Part shown: one piece after another, positions 35,648-45,322 of the stretch
Layout of the letters: each line of letters begins with the position of its first letter
How positions within the stretch are numbered: position 1 is the stretch's first letter
Assembly: GCA_016765135.1 (NCBI GenBank)
Contig: JAESQN010000001.1
Location: 27,548-91,547 of the forward strand
Direction: 5' to 3'
Origin: Robiginitomaculum sp.
GTDB lineage: Bacteria; Pseudomonadota; Alphaproteobacteria; Caulobacterales; Maricaulaceae
DNA: 64,000 bases
Translations under genes and position numbers: made by a program
Notes under the pieces: generated by a model
What the model saw: the letters and a program-made list of their open reading frames with translations, nothing else
Database searches by the model: none
Told to the model about the DNA's origin: nothing

Positions 35648-36388
35648 TCAAGTGTCTCGTTTAAAATATAGGTCGTGGTGGATGTTATGAAACGCGGTAT
35701 AGCCGCGTTTAGCCAGCCAGGTTTCGATCTGTTCCCTATTTTTTTTCCATAATTCAATTTGTAAAATACATTCATTATTGGTCAAGTAACTTTCCATACC
35801 TTTGAGAGCTTCCGCCTCATGTCCCTCGACGTCCAGCTTTATAAATGTGCGTTGATTTTTATCCGGGAATTGGCTGTCAAATTTGCGGATTTCGACCTGC
35901 TGGCGCTGGTTGAAATGCCGTTTCGGATTATTTTTCTCGTCCATATCCAACGTTGCAGTACCAGAGGAGCTTGCATCAAAGGCTATGTTTAACATTGCCG
36001 CCTTAGCTCCCAGACCGTAATTGTAAGTTGTGGCTTTTCTGGATAACTTGTTAAGTTCAAGATTTGTAACAAGCCTTGAATATGTCCGTGCTACGGGTTC
36101 AAATGCATGAATAGCTGCCAGGTTGGGTGCATTTACGCCCAACAGTACACTGTACAAACCAAAATTGGCACCGCAGTCAAAAAACACAGATATTTGTTCA
36201 TTCTTGATACACTCTTTGGCAAAGTCCAGTTGCTCGCGTTCAAACGGACGGCCTATCAACAAGCGGTTGTCAATCCAGTCATTTGGATAAAGCTTCCATG
36301 TCGCGCCAAGTCTTTTTGCGATAATAGGTTTTTTGCGCAAGCGAAGCAGACGTTTGGCAATACTGAAATAAGGATTAAATCCAGCCAT
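35648..36388 (-). CDS. FkbM family methyltransferase
   Basis: 246 residues with an SAM-binding Rossmann fold: VFFDCGANFGLYSVLLGVNAP (motif I), IHAFEPVARTYSRL (acidic residue after beta2), and the FkbM-typical FIKLDVEGHEAEALKGME. Members O-methylate sugars, lipids or natural products. The N-terminal KRLLRLRKKP is basic. Neighbours do not indicate the substrate, although manC is 12 kb away. The 158 bases between it and the GST gene hold no gene; only weak hairpins. Confidence 0.88.
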   Translation of the reverse strand: MAGFNPYFSIAKRLLRLRKKPIIAKRLGATWKLYPNDWIDNRLLIGRPFEREQLDFAKECIKNEQISVFFDCGANFGLYSVLLGVNAPNLAAIHAFEPVARTYSRLVTNLELNKLSRKATTYNYGLGAKAAMLNIAFDASSSGTATLDMDEKNNPKRHFNQRQQVEIRKFDSQFPDKNQRTFIKLDVEGHEAEALKGMESYLTNNECILQIELWKKNREQIETWLAKRGYTAFHNIHHDLYFKRDT

Positions 36389-36546
36389 TTTTCTCTTTAT
36401 ATAATAGTGTTGGTAAGAGTGCCAATACCGTCAATGCTGATGCTGAGTGCGTCGGTTTTTTTGCGCACAGGCTTCCAGGTCTTATTCTCTCAAATCTGTA
36501 AGCCGTATTTTCCGGCTTTCAGATGCTTTCTAAACTTCATGCTTCT

Positions 36547-37188
36547 TCAATCCCCAGCCATTTCTGCGGCAAAATGGGCATGGACGCTCTGGTAAAACTC
36601 CTGCTTCATCAAGCCTTCGCGCCATTTGGCAATTGCGGTATATTTGGCCAGATCAACGCCGCACATATCCGCAGGTTCCAGAGCCGCCAACAAATTGATG
36701 TCCGCGAGCGTAATCTTGTCGCCAGCCAGATATTCGTTGTCTTGTAGTTGGGCATCTATAAAGGGCAGGTCTCGCTCCAACATGCTTTCCCCGGTCTTGA
36801 TCGAGGCTTCGTCTGGCTCCTGGCCGAGGAGTTTAGCGATAATTTTGTTGAAAAATATCCGCGCCATAGCTGGCAATACATGATGGCTCCCCATATCAGC
36901 CCATTGGTTGATAATGGCTTGCTCTTGAGGTTCTTGGGGGTAGAAAGCTGAGGGGCCGGACAGGGCGCACAGATATTTATTGATGGCGTCTGATTGGCTC
37001 AATTTGAAACCGCTATCGTCTATGGCTGGCACCCGCCCGGCCGGGTTAACCTCCAAATACTCTGGTTTCAATTGTTCCCCGCCTTGTAAATCCACATGTA
37101 TATATTCATGGGGCAGACCTAGATAGCTGACACACAGCCGGACTTTGTTAGTCGGCATAGACATAAAATGACCATAAATTTTTAACAT
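36547..37188 (-). CDS. Glutathione S-transferase family protein
   Basis: 213 residues from ATG 37188 (TTGGAGAAAAAC upstream). The N-terminal thioredoxin-like domain shows YGHFMSMPTNKVRLCVSYLG and the glutathione-contact segment PAGRVPAIDDSGFKLSQSDAI; the C-terminal helical domain has DKITLADINLLAALEP. Substrate is unknown. It is the first gene of a minus-strand run with the crotonase and SDR genes upstream, which suggests detoxification or lipid metabolism. Confidence 0.9.
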   Translation of the reverse strand: MLKIYGHFMSMPTNKVRLCVSYLGLPHEYIHVDLQGGEQLKPEYLEVNPAGRVPAIDDSGFKLSQSDAINKYLCALSGPSAFYPQEPQEQAIINQWADMGSHHVLPAMARIFFNKIIAKLLGQEPDEASIKTGESMLERDLPFIDAQLQDNEYLAGDKITLADINLLAALEPADMCGVDLAKYTAIAKWREGLMKQEFYQSVHAHFAAEMAGD

Positions 37189-37243
37189 GTTTTTCTCCAA
37201 TTTCTATGTGCGGTTATTATATGTGTTTATAGAGTGTTTTACC

Positions 37244-38071
37244 CTAATCACCAGATATTTTCGGTAAATCTGCAAAATTACCGGGGCGTTTCTGGGCTCT
37301 CGCTTGCATGGCCTCCATCATTTCGGCCGGGTTTAAGAAACTGGCGTTCCAGGTGGCGATTTGCTCAAGAGCGTCCTTTGTGGTGTGGTCGCGGCCATAG
37401 GTTATGGTTTTTTTGCAGCCCATAACGGCCAGTGGGGATTTGCTGGCAATCATTTTGGCAATGTCCATAACCCCGACCAACATGTTGTCCTGGTCTTTAT
37501 AAACTGCATTAACCAGGCCGTAGGCTTTCGCCTCATTTGCACCCATTTTGCGGCCCGTATAGGCCAGTTCCCTGACGATACCTTCGGGCAAATGGTTGCG
37601 AATACGCGGGAAAGTGCCGACATCTGCCGTCATACCCACATCAATTTCCGTGATGGTGAAAAACGCGTCTTCGGTAGCATAGCGCATATCGCACGCGGTG
37701 ATCATATCCACGCCCGCTCCGTAACATCCGCCTTGCACGGCGACCAATACCGGAATGCGGCACTGCTCCAGGCTAGAGAATGTGTTTTGCAGATGTTTGA
37801 CCTTGGCCAAAAATGCTGCCCCGTAAGCTGGGTGGTTTTTGTCAAGACCATCCGCAACACCGCCCGCTAGCATTGAAATATCAATGCCTGCGCAAAATAT
37901 AGGCCCGGTCGATGAAATCACAATGACGCGGGCTTTGGCATCCTCGTCAATGTCGCGCACTGTTTTTGGCAGTTCAGCCCAAAAATCCGCCGCCAGAGCA
38001 TTGCGCTTTTCGGGACGGTTGAGGGTGATATGGGCGATATGCCCGTCAATGCTTAGATCAAATCCGCTCAT
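37244..38071 (-). CDS. Crotonase/enoyl-CoA hydratase family protein
   Basis: 275 residues. The crotonase oxyanion-hole segments are visible: LNRPEKRNALAADFW, CAGIDISMLAGG (CoA binding) and AVQGGCYGAGVDMITACDMR, followed by EIDVGMTADVGTFPRI. The Asp/Glu pattern (ITEIDVGMTADVG) resembles dienoyl-CoA isomerases more than hydratases, so isomerase activity is possible. Its start is one base from the SDR stop, so they are co-transcribed with the SDR first. Confidence 0.9.
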   Translation of the reverse strand: MSGFDLSIDGHIAHITLNRPEKRNALAADFWAELPKTVRDIDEDAKARVIVISSTGPIFCAGIDISMLAGGVADGLDKNHPAYGAAFLAKVKHLQNTFSSLEQCRIPVLVAVQGGCYGAGVDMITACDMRYATEDAFFTITEIDVGMTADVGTFPRIRNHLPEGIVRELAYTGRKMGANEAKAYGLVNAVYKDQDNMLVGVMDIAKMIASKSPLAVMGCKKTITYGRDHTTKDALEQIATWNASFLNPAEMMEAMQARAQKRPGNFADLPKISGD

Positions 38072-38072
38072 A

Positions 38073-38951
38073 TCAATACCCCTTCATGACTTTGGTCGGT
38101 GAGCGCTCAAACACTTCGTCGGGGACGAAAAAATCTCCGGCTAGAGGGCCGTCATATCCCGGTGCGTATTTAGAGAAATCCGTCACCCCTTCGGCGCGGA
38201 GCAGTTCTTCGTCGATGACAAAATTTCCGGTGAAGCTTTCCGGGTCTTTGCACATCATAATATGGGCCGCGTCCGAGAGAATATCCGGCGTGCGGCTTAA
38301 TTTAGCCATTTGGTCACCGCCCAAAACATTGCGCACGGCGGCGGTATCAATGGCGGTCAGCGGCCATAGAGAATTAACCCCAATGTTAAAAGTCTTAAAC
38401 TCCTCGGCCATGCCAAGTGTACACATGGACATGCCATATTTGGCCATAGTGTAGGCGGTGTGGTTTTTGAACCATTTTGGCGACATGTCCAGGGGCGGTG
38501 ACAGATTGATGATATGGGCGTGGTGAGACAGCTTCAAATAAGGTAAACACAGCTTGGACATTAAAAACGTGCCGCGTGCATTGACCTCGTTCATCAAATC
38601 ATAGCGCTTCATGCTGGTGGCTTCGGTGCCGGTCAGGGAAATGGCACTGGCATTGTTGACGCATATATCAATACCGCCAAATGTATCGACGGTTTTATCA
38701 ATGGCGGCGGCGACCATGTCTTCGCTGCGCACATCACAAATCAGGGGCAGAGCTTTACCGCCCGCCGCCTCGATTTCTTCGGCGGCCGTATAAATCGTAC
38801 CGGGCAATTTTGGGTGGGGCTCTGCCGTTTTGGCAGCTATGGCCACATTGGCGCCATCCCGCGCCGCCCGTAAGGCTATGGCGAGCCCAATCCCCCGTGA
38901 ACCGCCCGACATGAAGATGGTTTTGCCTTTAAGATTTTTTATATCCGCCAT
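38073..38951 (-). CDS. SDR family oxidoreductase (HSDL2-like)
   Basis: 292 residues. NAD(P)-binding TxxxGxGIG is read as SGGSRGIGLAIALRAARDGA, CVNNASAI is the NNAG motif, and the catalytic Ser and Tyr-x3-Lys lie in NLSPPLDM and HTAYTMAKYG. The long insert after the first strand (AEPHPKLPGTIYTAAEEIEA) is characteristic of hydroxysteroid dehydrogenase-like protein 2. It should reduce or oxidise a fatty or steroid-like CoA substrate with the adjacent crotonase. Divergent from a PadR regulator across a palindromic operator. Confidence 0.9.
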   Translation of the reverse strand: MADIKNLKGKTIFMSGGSRGIGLAIALRAARDGANVAIAAKTAEPHPKLPGTIYTAAEEIEAAGGKALPLICDVRSEDMVAAAIDKTVDTFGGIDICVNNASAISLTGTEATSMKRYDLMNEVNARGTFLMSKLCLPYLKLSHHAHIINLSPPLDMSPKWFKNHTAYTMAKYGMSMCTLGMAEEFKTFNIGVNSLWPLTAIDTAAVRNVLGGDQMAKLSRTPDILSDAAHIMMCKDPESFTGNFVIDEELLRAEGVTDFSKYAPGYDGPLAGDFFVPDEVFERSPTKVMKGY

Positions 38952-38995
38952 TTGCGCTCTCCGGTAAAATTGCTATGGTAAGCACTATAACTAAT

Positions 38996-39011
38996 ATGCA
39001 CATTAGTGCAT
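38996..39011. promoter_or_regulatory. Palindromic operator between the SDR and PadR genes
   Basis: ATGCAC-ATTA-GTGCAT is a perfect inverted repeat in the 79-base divergent intergenic region, 20 bases before the PadR start. PadR-type regulators commonly bind ATG...CAT dyads and repress divergent genes and themselves; this is the likely site. Confidence 0.6.
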
Positions 39012-39030
39012 AATACATTTTGGGGAAATT

Positions 39031-39570
39031 ATGGCATTAGCTGAAGCAATCCTTGTCTGTCTAACTGACCGCCCCATGAGCGGCTATGATCTGGCCAAAA
39101 CCTTTGACGCCAGTATCGGGTTTTTCTGGCGTGCGTCCCACCAACAGGTTTACCGCGAACTGGCGCGGTTGCGGGACAAAGGGCTGGTGGAAAGCAAAGA
39201 GATCGAGCAAAGCGGGCGGCCAAACCGTATCGTCCACACCATCACCGAAGCGGGTGAGAAAATTGTCCATGCCTGGTCGCTCAAGCCGTGCCGTATGCCT
39301 TCGGTCAAAGACGAGTTGTTGGTCAAGCTATATGCTCTGGATCATGTGGACATCGCGGTCTTGCGCGAACAATTGGAGCTGCGCACCGATCAACACCGGG
39401 CCAAGCTTACCGCATATCAACGCATCAAGGAAAAATTTTACGACGGCAAAACCCTGTCCCGCGCTCAAAAGGGCAAGCTTATTGCCCTAACCATGGGCAT
39501 AAGCAATGAACGCGAAGTCATTCGGGCGCTGGAGCAAGCCGTTATATCTTTAGGAGAAATAGATGGGTGA
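39031..39570 (+). CDS. PadR family transcriptional regulator
   Basis: 179 residues. The N-terminal winged helix is typical: MALAEAILVCLTDRPMSGYDLAK, then the recognition helix SHQQVYRELARLRDKGLV and the wing QSGRPNRIVHTITEAG. The C-terminal Vir-type helical domain (VKDELLVKLYAL..ERTDQHRAKL..) mediates dimerisation. By position it controls the divergent SDR-crotonase-GST group through the 38996-39011 dyad, probably responding to an aromatic or lipid-like ligand; the ligand is unknown. Confidence 0.92.
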   Translation: MALAEAILVCLTDRPMSGYDLAKTFDASIGFFWRASHQQVYRELARLRDKGLVESKEIEQSGRPNRIVHTITEAGEKIVHAWSLKPCRMPSVKDELLVKLYALDHVDIAVLREQLELRTDQHRAKLTAYQRIKEKFYDGKTLSRAQKGKLIALTMGISNEREVIRALEQAVISLGEIDG

Positions 39571-39653
39571 TGGTGAATAGCGATATAAATACTTTCATAC
39601 TCTCCAATTTATCACTTTAAAAACGGGCCGGGAAAGGTCTATGACATTGTAGT

Positions 39654-42600
39654 ATGAAAACGGGTTGGAAATTTTGGATTGATCGGGGTGGGACATTTAC
39701 CGATATTGTTGCCCTGGAGCCGAGCGGGGCTATCCAGACAAAAAAACTGTTGTCGGAAAACCCGGAGAATTACGCGGATGCGGCACTTGAGGGTATCAGG
39801 CAGTTTTTGGATATACCCAAAGATGAGCCATTGCCGGGCGGAAAAATCGCCAGCGTCAAAATGGGTACAACCGTTGCCACCAATGCCCTCTTGGAGCGGG
39901 CCGGGGAGCCGACGGCGTTGGCCATTACGGCGGGTCTGTCGGATGCTCTCGAAATTGGCTATCAGGCAAGGCCCGATATTTTTGCGCTCAATATTTTAAA
40001 GCCTGCGCCGCTCTACGGTGCTTTGGTCGAGATAGACGAAAGGCTAGACGCAGGCGGCCAGGTATTAACCGCGCCGGATATAGACAAAGTACGCACGGAT
40101 TTACAGGCGCTCTACGATAAAGGCTACCGGGCTTTGGCCGTCGTGTTCCTGCACGCTTACCGCAACCCGGAGCATGAAACCCAAGTGGCGGCAGTGGCCC
40201 GCGAAATAGGGTTTACCCAGATTTCGACCAGTCATGAAGCCAGCCCTCTGGTCAAGATGATTGCACGCGGACGTACGGCGGTGGTCGATGCTTATCTGTC
40301 GCCAATCTTGCGCGGTTATATTGACCGCGTAGCGGGCGAGCTTGGGGATGTGGGCGAATTGTTGTTCATGCAATCTTCTGGCGGGTTGGCCGACGCGAGC
40401 AATTTTTACGGGCGTAATGCCGTGCTGTCCGGGCCGGCGGGCGGGGTTGTCGGGGCGGTGTGCACGGCAAAACAAGCGGGGTTTGATAAAATTATTGGCT
40501 TTGATATGGGCGGCACATCTACGGATGTTTGCCATTATGCGGGCCGTTATGAACGCAGCCAAGAGGCCGAGATTGCGGGTGTGCGTATGCGTGCACCCAT
40601 GCTGGAAATCCATACGGTGGCGGCGGGCGGCGGCTCAATTCTTGCCTATGATGGCCACAGGTTTTTGGCAGGCCCGGCATCTGCGGGGGCCAATCCGGGC
40701 CCGGCGGCGTACAGGCGCGGCGGGCCATTGACCGTAACCGATATAAATGTTGCGCTGGGTAAATTAAGGCCCGAGCATTTCCCGGCTATTTTTGGTGCTG
40801 GCCAAGACGCGGTTTTGGATGTGAGAGCCGCCCGCGAGGGCTTTGGCATAATCGCGGACGAAACTGGCAAAACCCTTGAGGACACATGCGAAGGTTTTTT
40901 GCAAATAGCCGTGGGCCATATGGCCCGCGCCATCAAGAAAATATCGGTAGAACGCGGCTATGATTTGCAGGACTATACGCTTGTGTGTTTTGGCGGTGCG
41001 GGCGGGCAACATGCTTGCCTGGTGGCTGAACAGCTCGGCATCAAACGCATATTCATTCACCCGCTGGCCGGGGTGTTGTCAGCTTACGGCATGGGGCTTG
41101 CGGATATTTCGGTGTTGGAACAAGCCAGTGTCGGCTTGCCCGTCTCGCACATTGACGCGGCTATGGAAGCGGCGCAAAAACTGGGTGAAACCGGGCGAGA
41201 AAAATTATTTGCTCAAAATGTTGATAAGGCAAGCATTCAACAAAAACACAGAGCTTTTGTCCGTTACGCTGATTCCGATACGGCTTTGGAAATACCGCTC
41301 ACGTCAAACTTGAAACAAGATTTTGAACAAGCACACCTGGCCCGGTTCAGCTTCATAGATAAAGACGCAGATATTATTATCGAATCCATAAATGTTGGGA
41401 GTGCGGGGGGCGGCGAAAAACCGCGTGCATTTACACCCCAAGCACAACAAGGCCGCGCCGTAGCCCCCGTCACATTTTACTCAAAAGGCGCGTGGCACGG
41501 GGCGCAGGTTTTTCACCGTGCGGGTTTAAAACCCGGTGAAATAATTACAGGCCCGGCGATTATACTGGACGCAGGCGGGACAAATATCGTTGAGCCGGGA
41601 TGGGTCGCGGAGTTAACCGGGGATCATAATTTAATAATGAACTTTTCCTCTCCCCTAAGATCTGACACCTCCCCCTCAACAGAAGACGGAAAGTTAGATC
41701 CCGTCCGCCTCGAAATTTTCAATAATTTGTTCATGGCGGTGGCCGAGCAAATGGGCGTGGTGTTGCAAAACACTGCACGCTCGGTCAACATCAAAGAAAG
41801 ACTGGATTTCTCTTGCGCCGTGTTTGATGCAAGTGGTGGTTTGGTGGCCAATGCGCCCCACATGCCCGTACATATCGGTTCCATGGACGCCAGTGTCAAA
41901 GCACTGATGGATAGCGGCCTGCCTATGCGAAACGGTGATAGCTTCGTCCACAACAACCCCTATGCGGGCGGCACGCATTTGCCGGATATCAATGTGATAA
42001 CGCCGGTGTTTGACGAGCGTGGCGACAAGCTATTATTTTATGTGGCATCACGAGGCCACCACGCCGATATTGGCGGACTGGCACCGGGGAGCATGTCGCC
42101 TCTCGCCACAAATATCTTTGAAGAAGGTGTTGTGATTGATTGTATGGTATTGGTGAGCGGCGGCGTGTTTATAGACAAAGACATTCGCGCCGTGCTTGGG
42201 TCTGGCCAATACCCGGCCCGTAATCCTGCGAATAATATCGCTGATCTCAAGGCCCAAATTGCCGCCAATGCCAAAGGCGCATCGGAGCTTTTGAAGCTGT
42301 GTGAAACCCACGGACTTGAAACCGTAAGCGCTTATATGGGCTATTGTCAGGATAACGGCGAGGACAGTGTCCGGCGGGCTATTTCGTCACTTACGGACGG
42401 GGAATTTGTCTACGAGATTGATCAAGGCAGCAAGATATGTGTGCGTATCACGGTGAATAAAAAAGCGGGCAGTGTCGTAATTGATTTTGCCGGAACTGAC
42501 CCCCAAAGGGACGATAACTTCAACGCGCCCGAAGCCGTTACCCATGCGGCGGTTCTGTATGTATTTAGATGTTTGGTCGGTACGGATATCCCCCTAAACG

Positions 42601-43226
42601 CCGGGTGTATGCGCCCGCTTGATATTCGCATTCCGAAAGGCTGCCTCCTGTCACCAAGCCATCCAGCGGCAATCGTCGCGGGTAATGTCGAAATTTCACA
42701 AGCCGTCACCAATGCTTTATTCGGTGCGCTTGGGGTGCTTGGTTCAAGCCAAGGCACAATGAACAATCTCACATTCGGAAACGACAAATACCAATATTAC
42801 GAAACCATATGCTCAGGCGCACCTGCCGGGCCAGGTTTCGACGGCGCTTCCGCAATCCACACCCATATGACCAATTCCCACTTAACCGACCCGGAAGTTT
42901 TGGAGCTGCGTTTCCCCGTACGCCTCAAAACATTTGAAATTATGCGCGGTTCCGGCGGCAAGGGGCGGTGGCATTCAGGCGATGGTGTGCGCCGTGCTTT
43001 GGAGTTTTTGGAACCCATGCAGTGCGCAATATTGTCCGGTAACCGGGTGATACCGTGCGCAGGCGTTAAGGGCGGGGAGCCGGGGCAACTTGGGAAAAAC
43101 AAGATTATACGCAAGGGCGGTAAAGTCGAAAAACTGGCAGGGTGCGACAGCACCGAAGTTCAGGCCGGAGACATATTCATACTGGAAACCCCGACGGGTG
43201 GGGGCTATGGTAAGTGTGAAAAGTGA
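39654..43226 (+). CDS. Fused hydantoinase A/B (5-oxoprolinase-type) ATP-dependent amidohydrolase
   Basis: 1190 residues in a single chain. HyuA-like half: [14 protein letters not shown] at residue 10, [14 protein letters not shown], then [15 protein letters not shown] and [15 protein letters not shown]. HyuB-like half from about residue 680: [37 protein letters not shown] and the glycine-rich C-terminus (ETPTGGGYG). The fusion is the eukaryote-like/5-oxoprolinase arrangement, which opens 5-oxoproline or hydantoins with ATP. The C-terminal coding sequence has a decayed partner at 45255-45314. It ends before a MITE-like element. Confidence 0.92.
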   Translation: MKTGWKFWIDRGGTFTDIVALEPSGAIQTKKLLSENPENYADAALEGIRQFLDIPKDEPLPGGKIASVKMGTTVATNALLERAGEPTALAITAGLSDALEIGYQARPDIFALNILKPAPLYGALVEIDERLDAGGQVLTAPDIDKVRTDLQALYDKGYRALAVVFLHAYRNPEHETQVAAVAREIGFTQISTSHEASPLVKMIARGRTAVVDAYLSPILRGYIDRVAGELGDVGELLFMQSSGGLADASNFYGRNAVLSGPAGGVVGAVCTAKQAGFDKIIGFDMGGTSTDVCHYAGRYERSQEAEIAGVRMRAPMLEIHTVAAGGGSILAYDGHRFLAGPASAGANPGPAAYRRGGPLTVTDINVALGKLRPEHFPAIFGAGQDAVLDVRAAREGFGIIADETGKTLEDTCEGFLQIAVGHMARAIKKISVERGYDLQDYTLVCFGGAGGQHACLVAEQLGIKRIFIHPLAGVLSAYGMGLADISVLEQASVGLPVSHIDAAMEAAQKLGETGREKLFAQNVDKASIQQKHRAFVRYADSDTALEIPLTSNLKQDFEQAHLARFSFIDKDADIIIESINVGSAGGGEKPRAFTPQAQQGRAVAPVTFYSKGAWHGAQVFHRAGLKPGEIITGPAIILDAGGTNIVEPGWVAELTGDHNLIMNFSSPLRSDTSPSTEDGKLDPVRLEIFNNLFMAVAEQMGVVLQNTARSVNIKERLDFSCAVFDASGGLVANAPHMPVHIGSMDASVKALMDSGLPMRNGDSFVHNNPYAGGTHLPDINVITPVFDERGDKLLFYVASRGHHADIGGLAPGSMSPLATNIFEEGVVIDCMVLVSGGVFIDKDIRAVLGSGQYPARNPANNIADLKAQIAANAKGASELLKLCETHGLETVSAYMGYCQDNGEDSVRRAISSLTDGEFVYEIDQGSKICVRITVNKKAGSVVIDFAGTDPQRDDNFNAPEAVTHAAVLYVFRCLVGTDIPLNAGCMRPLDIRIPKGCLLSPSHPAAIVAGNVEISQAVTNALFGALGVLGSSQGTMNNLTFGNDKYQYYETICSGAPAGPGFDGASAIHTHMTNSHLTDPEVLELRFPVRLKTFEIMRGSGGKGRWHSGDGVRRALEFLEPMQCAILSGNRVIPCAGVKGGEPGQLGKNKIIRKGGKVEKLAGCDSTEVQAGDIFILETPTGGGYGKCEK

Positions 43227-43281
43227 AGCGTGGTTAGAGACAAAGTAGCATTTTGCTGGCACATTCGAAGACAAGCTCTAC

Positions 43282-43483
43282 ACAACTATAGCTAATCCAC
43301 TTAGAAGTGATGTTGCGTCACAAGCCTTGTCCGGCTTATTCGCGTTTTTCAAGAGCGTTCACCAAATAAGTTAGGGCAATAAGTTTTGGTTTGCCCACTA
43401 ATTTTTATCATTTAACATAATAACTAAACTAATTTAGTTATTATGTTAAACCCATCATTCCCAAGTGGATTGGCTATAGTTGT
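43282..43483. mobile_element. MITE-like element with ~31-bp terminal inverted repeats and internal palindrome
   Basis: Left end ACAACTATAGCTAATCCACT (from 43282) and right end (to 43483) read inward as ACAACTATAGCCAATCCACT; the match runs about 31 bases with about five mismatches. Inside are AAGCC..GGCTT and a perfect 18-bp palindrome at 43411-43450 (TTTAACATAATAACTAAA, loop CTAA). No coding potential. It occupies the 306-base gap between the oxoprolinase and Lrp genes, which holds nothing else. Confidence 0.75.
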
Positions 43484-43532
43484 ACGCCTGTCTTGGGTGT
43501 TGCCGGTTTTGCGATTGGTTTGAGGGAATCCG

Positions 43533-44000
43533 TCAAATTAAAATAGGCGGCGCACGTCTTTGTATTGGTGTTGCGTGTATAATTGATGTGTTGGTTTCTG
43601 CACGGTCTTTTAACGGGCTAAGCAAATCCTCAAGCACGTCAATTGAACGCAAACATATATGCGCGATGAAACAGTCCTCGCCCGTGACCTTGCTGCATTG
43701 GGTACATTCGGGCATGTCTTGTAAAATGCGTTCGACCAAATGCAATTGCCCCCGTAGGGGTTTGGCCCGGACGATTGCTTGCAAGCTATAACCAAGTTTT
43801 TTTAGATCAAGCTCTATGGTAAAACCACTGATCACCCCGCTATCCGTGAGCCGCCGCACCCGTTCCGTCACACTTGGTGGCGACATATCAACGATTTTGG
43901 CCAAATCACGCATAGAGATGCGGGCATCCTCGCTCAGGGCTGCAATCAGTTTTACATCAACCACGTCAAATTTGAAATTTTCGTTATAATGTTGCTTCAT
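43533..44000 (-). CDS. Lrp/AsnC family transcriptional regulator
   Basis: 155 residues. N-terminal HTH (LIAALSEDARISMRDLAKIV then SPPSVTERVRRLTDSGVI) and a C-terminal RAM/AsnC ligand-binding domain (VRAKPLRGQ..ECTQCSKVTGEDCFIAHI). It senses amino acids or related metabolites in this family. It is divergent from the NIPSNAP-PhzF pair at 44102, which it probably controls. I take ATG 44000 (MKQHYNENFKF); ATG 44009 is also in frame. Confidence 0.92.
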   Translation of the reverse strand: MKQHYNENFKFDVVDVKLIAALSEDARISMRDLAKIVDMSPPSVTERVRRLTDSGVISGFTIELDLKKLGYSLQAIVRAKPLRGQLHLVERILQDMPECTQCSKVTGEDCFIAHICLRSIDVLEDLLSPLKDRAETNTSIIHATPIQRRAPPILI

Positions 44001-44101
44001 AGTTATCACCTATCTAAATAAGGTATTTTTATCATAACTCTTTATTTGGATACTGTAAATGCGGAATATTATCGGGTATTCTCTACACAAATGGAGACCA
44101 T

Positions 44102-44413
44102 ATGATTACCTGTTATTTACGTTATGTTATCGACCCAGATAAACTTGCTGAATTTAAACACTATGGCCAGTTGTGGATACCGCTGGTTGAAAAGTTTGGC
44201 GGCATACATCACGGTTATTTTTTACCCCATGAAGGGGCCAACACACTCGCTTACGCCCTGTTTTCGTTTGACAGTCTGGCCGCTTATGAAGACTACCGCG
44301 CTAAAGCGGCCCTTGATGCTGATTGCCAGGCAGCCATGGCCTATTATGAGAAAACGAAATGTTATCTGAGCTTTGAGCGCTCATTTATGAAACCCATATT
44401 TAAAGGACATTAG
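44102..44413 (+). CDS. NIPSNAP family protein
   Basis: 103 residues of the dimeric alpha-beta barrel NIPSNAP family: CYLRYVIDPDKLAEFKHYG, EKFGGIHHGYFLP and ALFSFDSLAAYEDYRAKAA. Function in bacteria is unknown. TGGAGA precedes the ATG; the PhzF-like gene begins one base after its stop, so they form an operon divergent from the Lrp regulator. Confidence 0.9.
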   Translation: MITCYLRYVIDPDKLAEFKHYGQLWIPLVEKFGGIHHGYFLPHEGANTLAYALFSFDSLAAYEDYRAKAALDADCQAAMAYYEKTKCYLSFERSFMKPIFKGH

Positions 44414-44414
44414 A

Positions 44415-45245
44415 ATGGAGATTTTAAAAATAGCCGCATTTTCGGACGGTGATACTGGCGGCAACCCGGCGGGAGTTGTGATCGGGAACACACTACCGTC
44501 CGCACAGGACATGCAAAATATTGCAGCCGAAGTCGGATTTTCGGAGACCGCTTTTGCTGCACCAATTAAGGACAAATGGCGGGTACGGTATTTTTCGCCA
44601 GAATCCGAAGTGCCATTTTGCGGCCATGCTACGATTGCGCTGGGTGCTGCGCTGGCTATGAAATATGGGGATAATGAATTTGCTCTGACATTAAATGATG
44701 CAAATGTGACGGTGAGCGGCCAAAGGGACGCCCACCTGATCAAAGCCATTTTGCAATCTCCGCCCACCAGGAGCAAGCCAGCAAATCGGGAGATGGTAAC
44801 CGGGGCGCTGAAACTGCTGGGTTATACCCAAGATGATCTGGATCCGCGTATTCCGCCCGCCCGCGCTCACGGTGGTGCCGATCATTTGATTTTGGCGCTA
44901 AAAGAGCGCCGTAAATTATCCGCCATGAATTACGGCTTAAACGCAGGTCGGAGCTTTATGAAAACTCACGACCTCGTTACTATCGCGCTTGTTGTTACAC
45001 AGACCGACACCCTGTTTCACGCCCGCAACGCTTTTGCATCCGGCGGTGTTTTGGAAGACCCTGCCACGGGTGCGGCTGCTGCGGCCCTTGCCGGATACCT
45101 GCGCGACATAAACTGGCCCCACGCCAATGCTATAAACATCATCCAGGGCGAAGATATGGGTATGCGCTCCCTGCTCCGCGCCGAATTTACGGACGAAATC
45201 GGAAGCTCGGTGAGGTTGTCGGGAACGGCTAGAATTATGCAGTAG
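44415..45245 (+). CDS. PhzF family isomerase-like protein (second of two)
   Basis: 276 residues, same length as the homologue at 21024. Family marks: AAFSDGDTGGNPAGVVIG, Glu44 in GFSETAF, PFCGHATIALGAAL, and LEDPATGAAAAALAGYLR. The two copies are clearly diverged. It lies directly after NIPSNAP and before the oxoprolinase remnant. Substrate unknown. Confidence 0.88.
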   Translation: MEILKIAAFSDGDTGGNPAGVVIGNTLPSAQDMQNIAAEVGFSETAFAAPIKDKWRVRYFSPESEVPFCGHATIALGAALAMKYGDNEFALTLNDANVTVSGQRDAHLIKAILQSPPTRSKPANREMVTGALKLLGYTQDDLDPRIPPARAHGGADHLILALKERRKLSAMNYGLNAGRSFMKTHDLVTIALVVTQTDTLFHARNAFASGGVLEDPATGAAAAALAGYLRDINWPHANAINIIQGEDMGMRSLLRAEFTDEIGSSVRLSGTARIMQ

Positions 45246-45254
45246 GGGTTGTCC

Positions 45255-45314
45255 AGAGACATATTCATGCTGGAAACTCCGACCGGGGGCGGCTATGGTG
45301 GCCGTGAAAGTTGA
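45255..45314 (+). pseudogene. Decayed 3' end of a second hydantoinase B/oxoprolinase gene
   Basis: The bases read [19 protein letters not shown] then TGA. This parallels the C-terminus of the fused oxoprolinase at 43168-43226 ([19 protein letters not shown]), with roughly 80 percent base identity over about 57 bases. No upstream HyuB sequence is present because the PhzF-like gene ends ten bases before. It marks the far edge of an insertion or rearrangement that brought in the Lrp-NIPSNAP-PhzF block. Confidence 0.7.
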
Positions 45315-45322
45315 AACGAATT

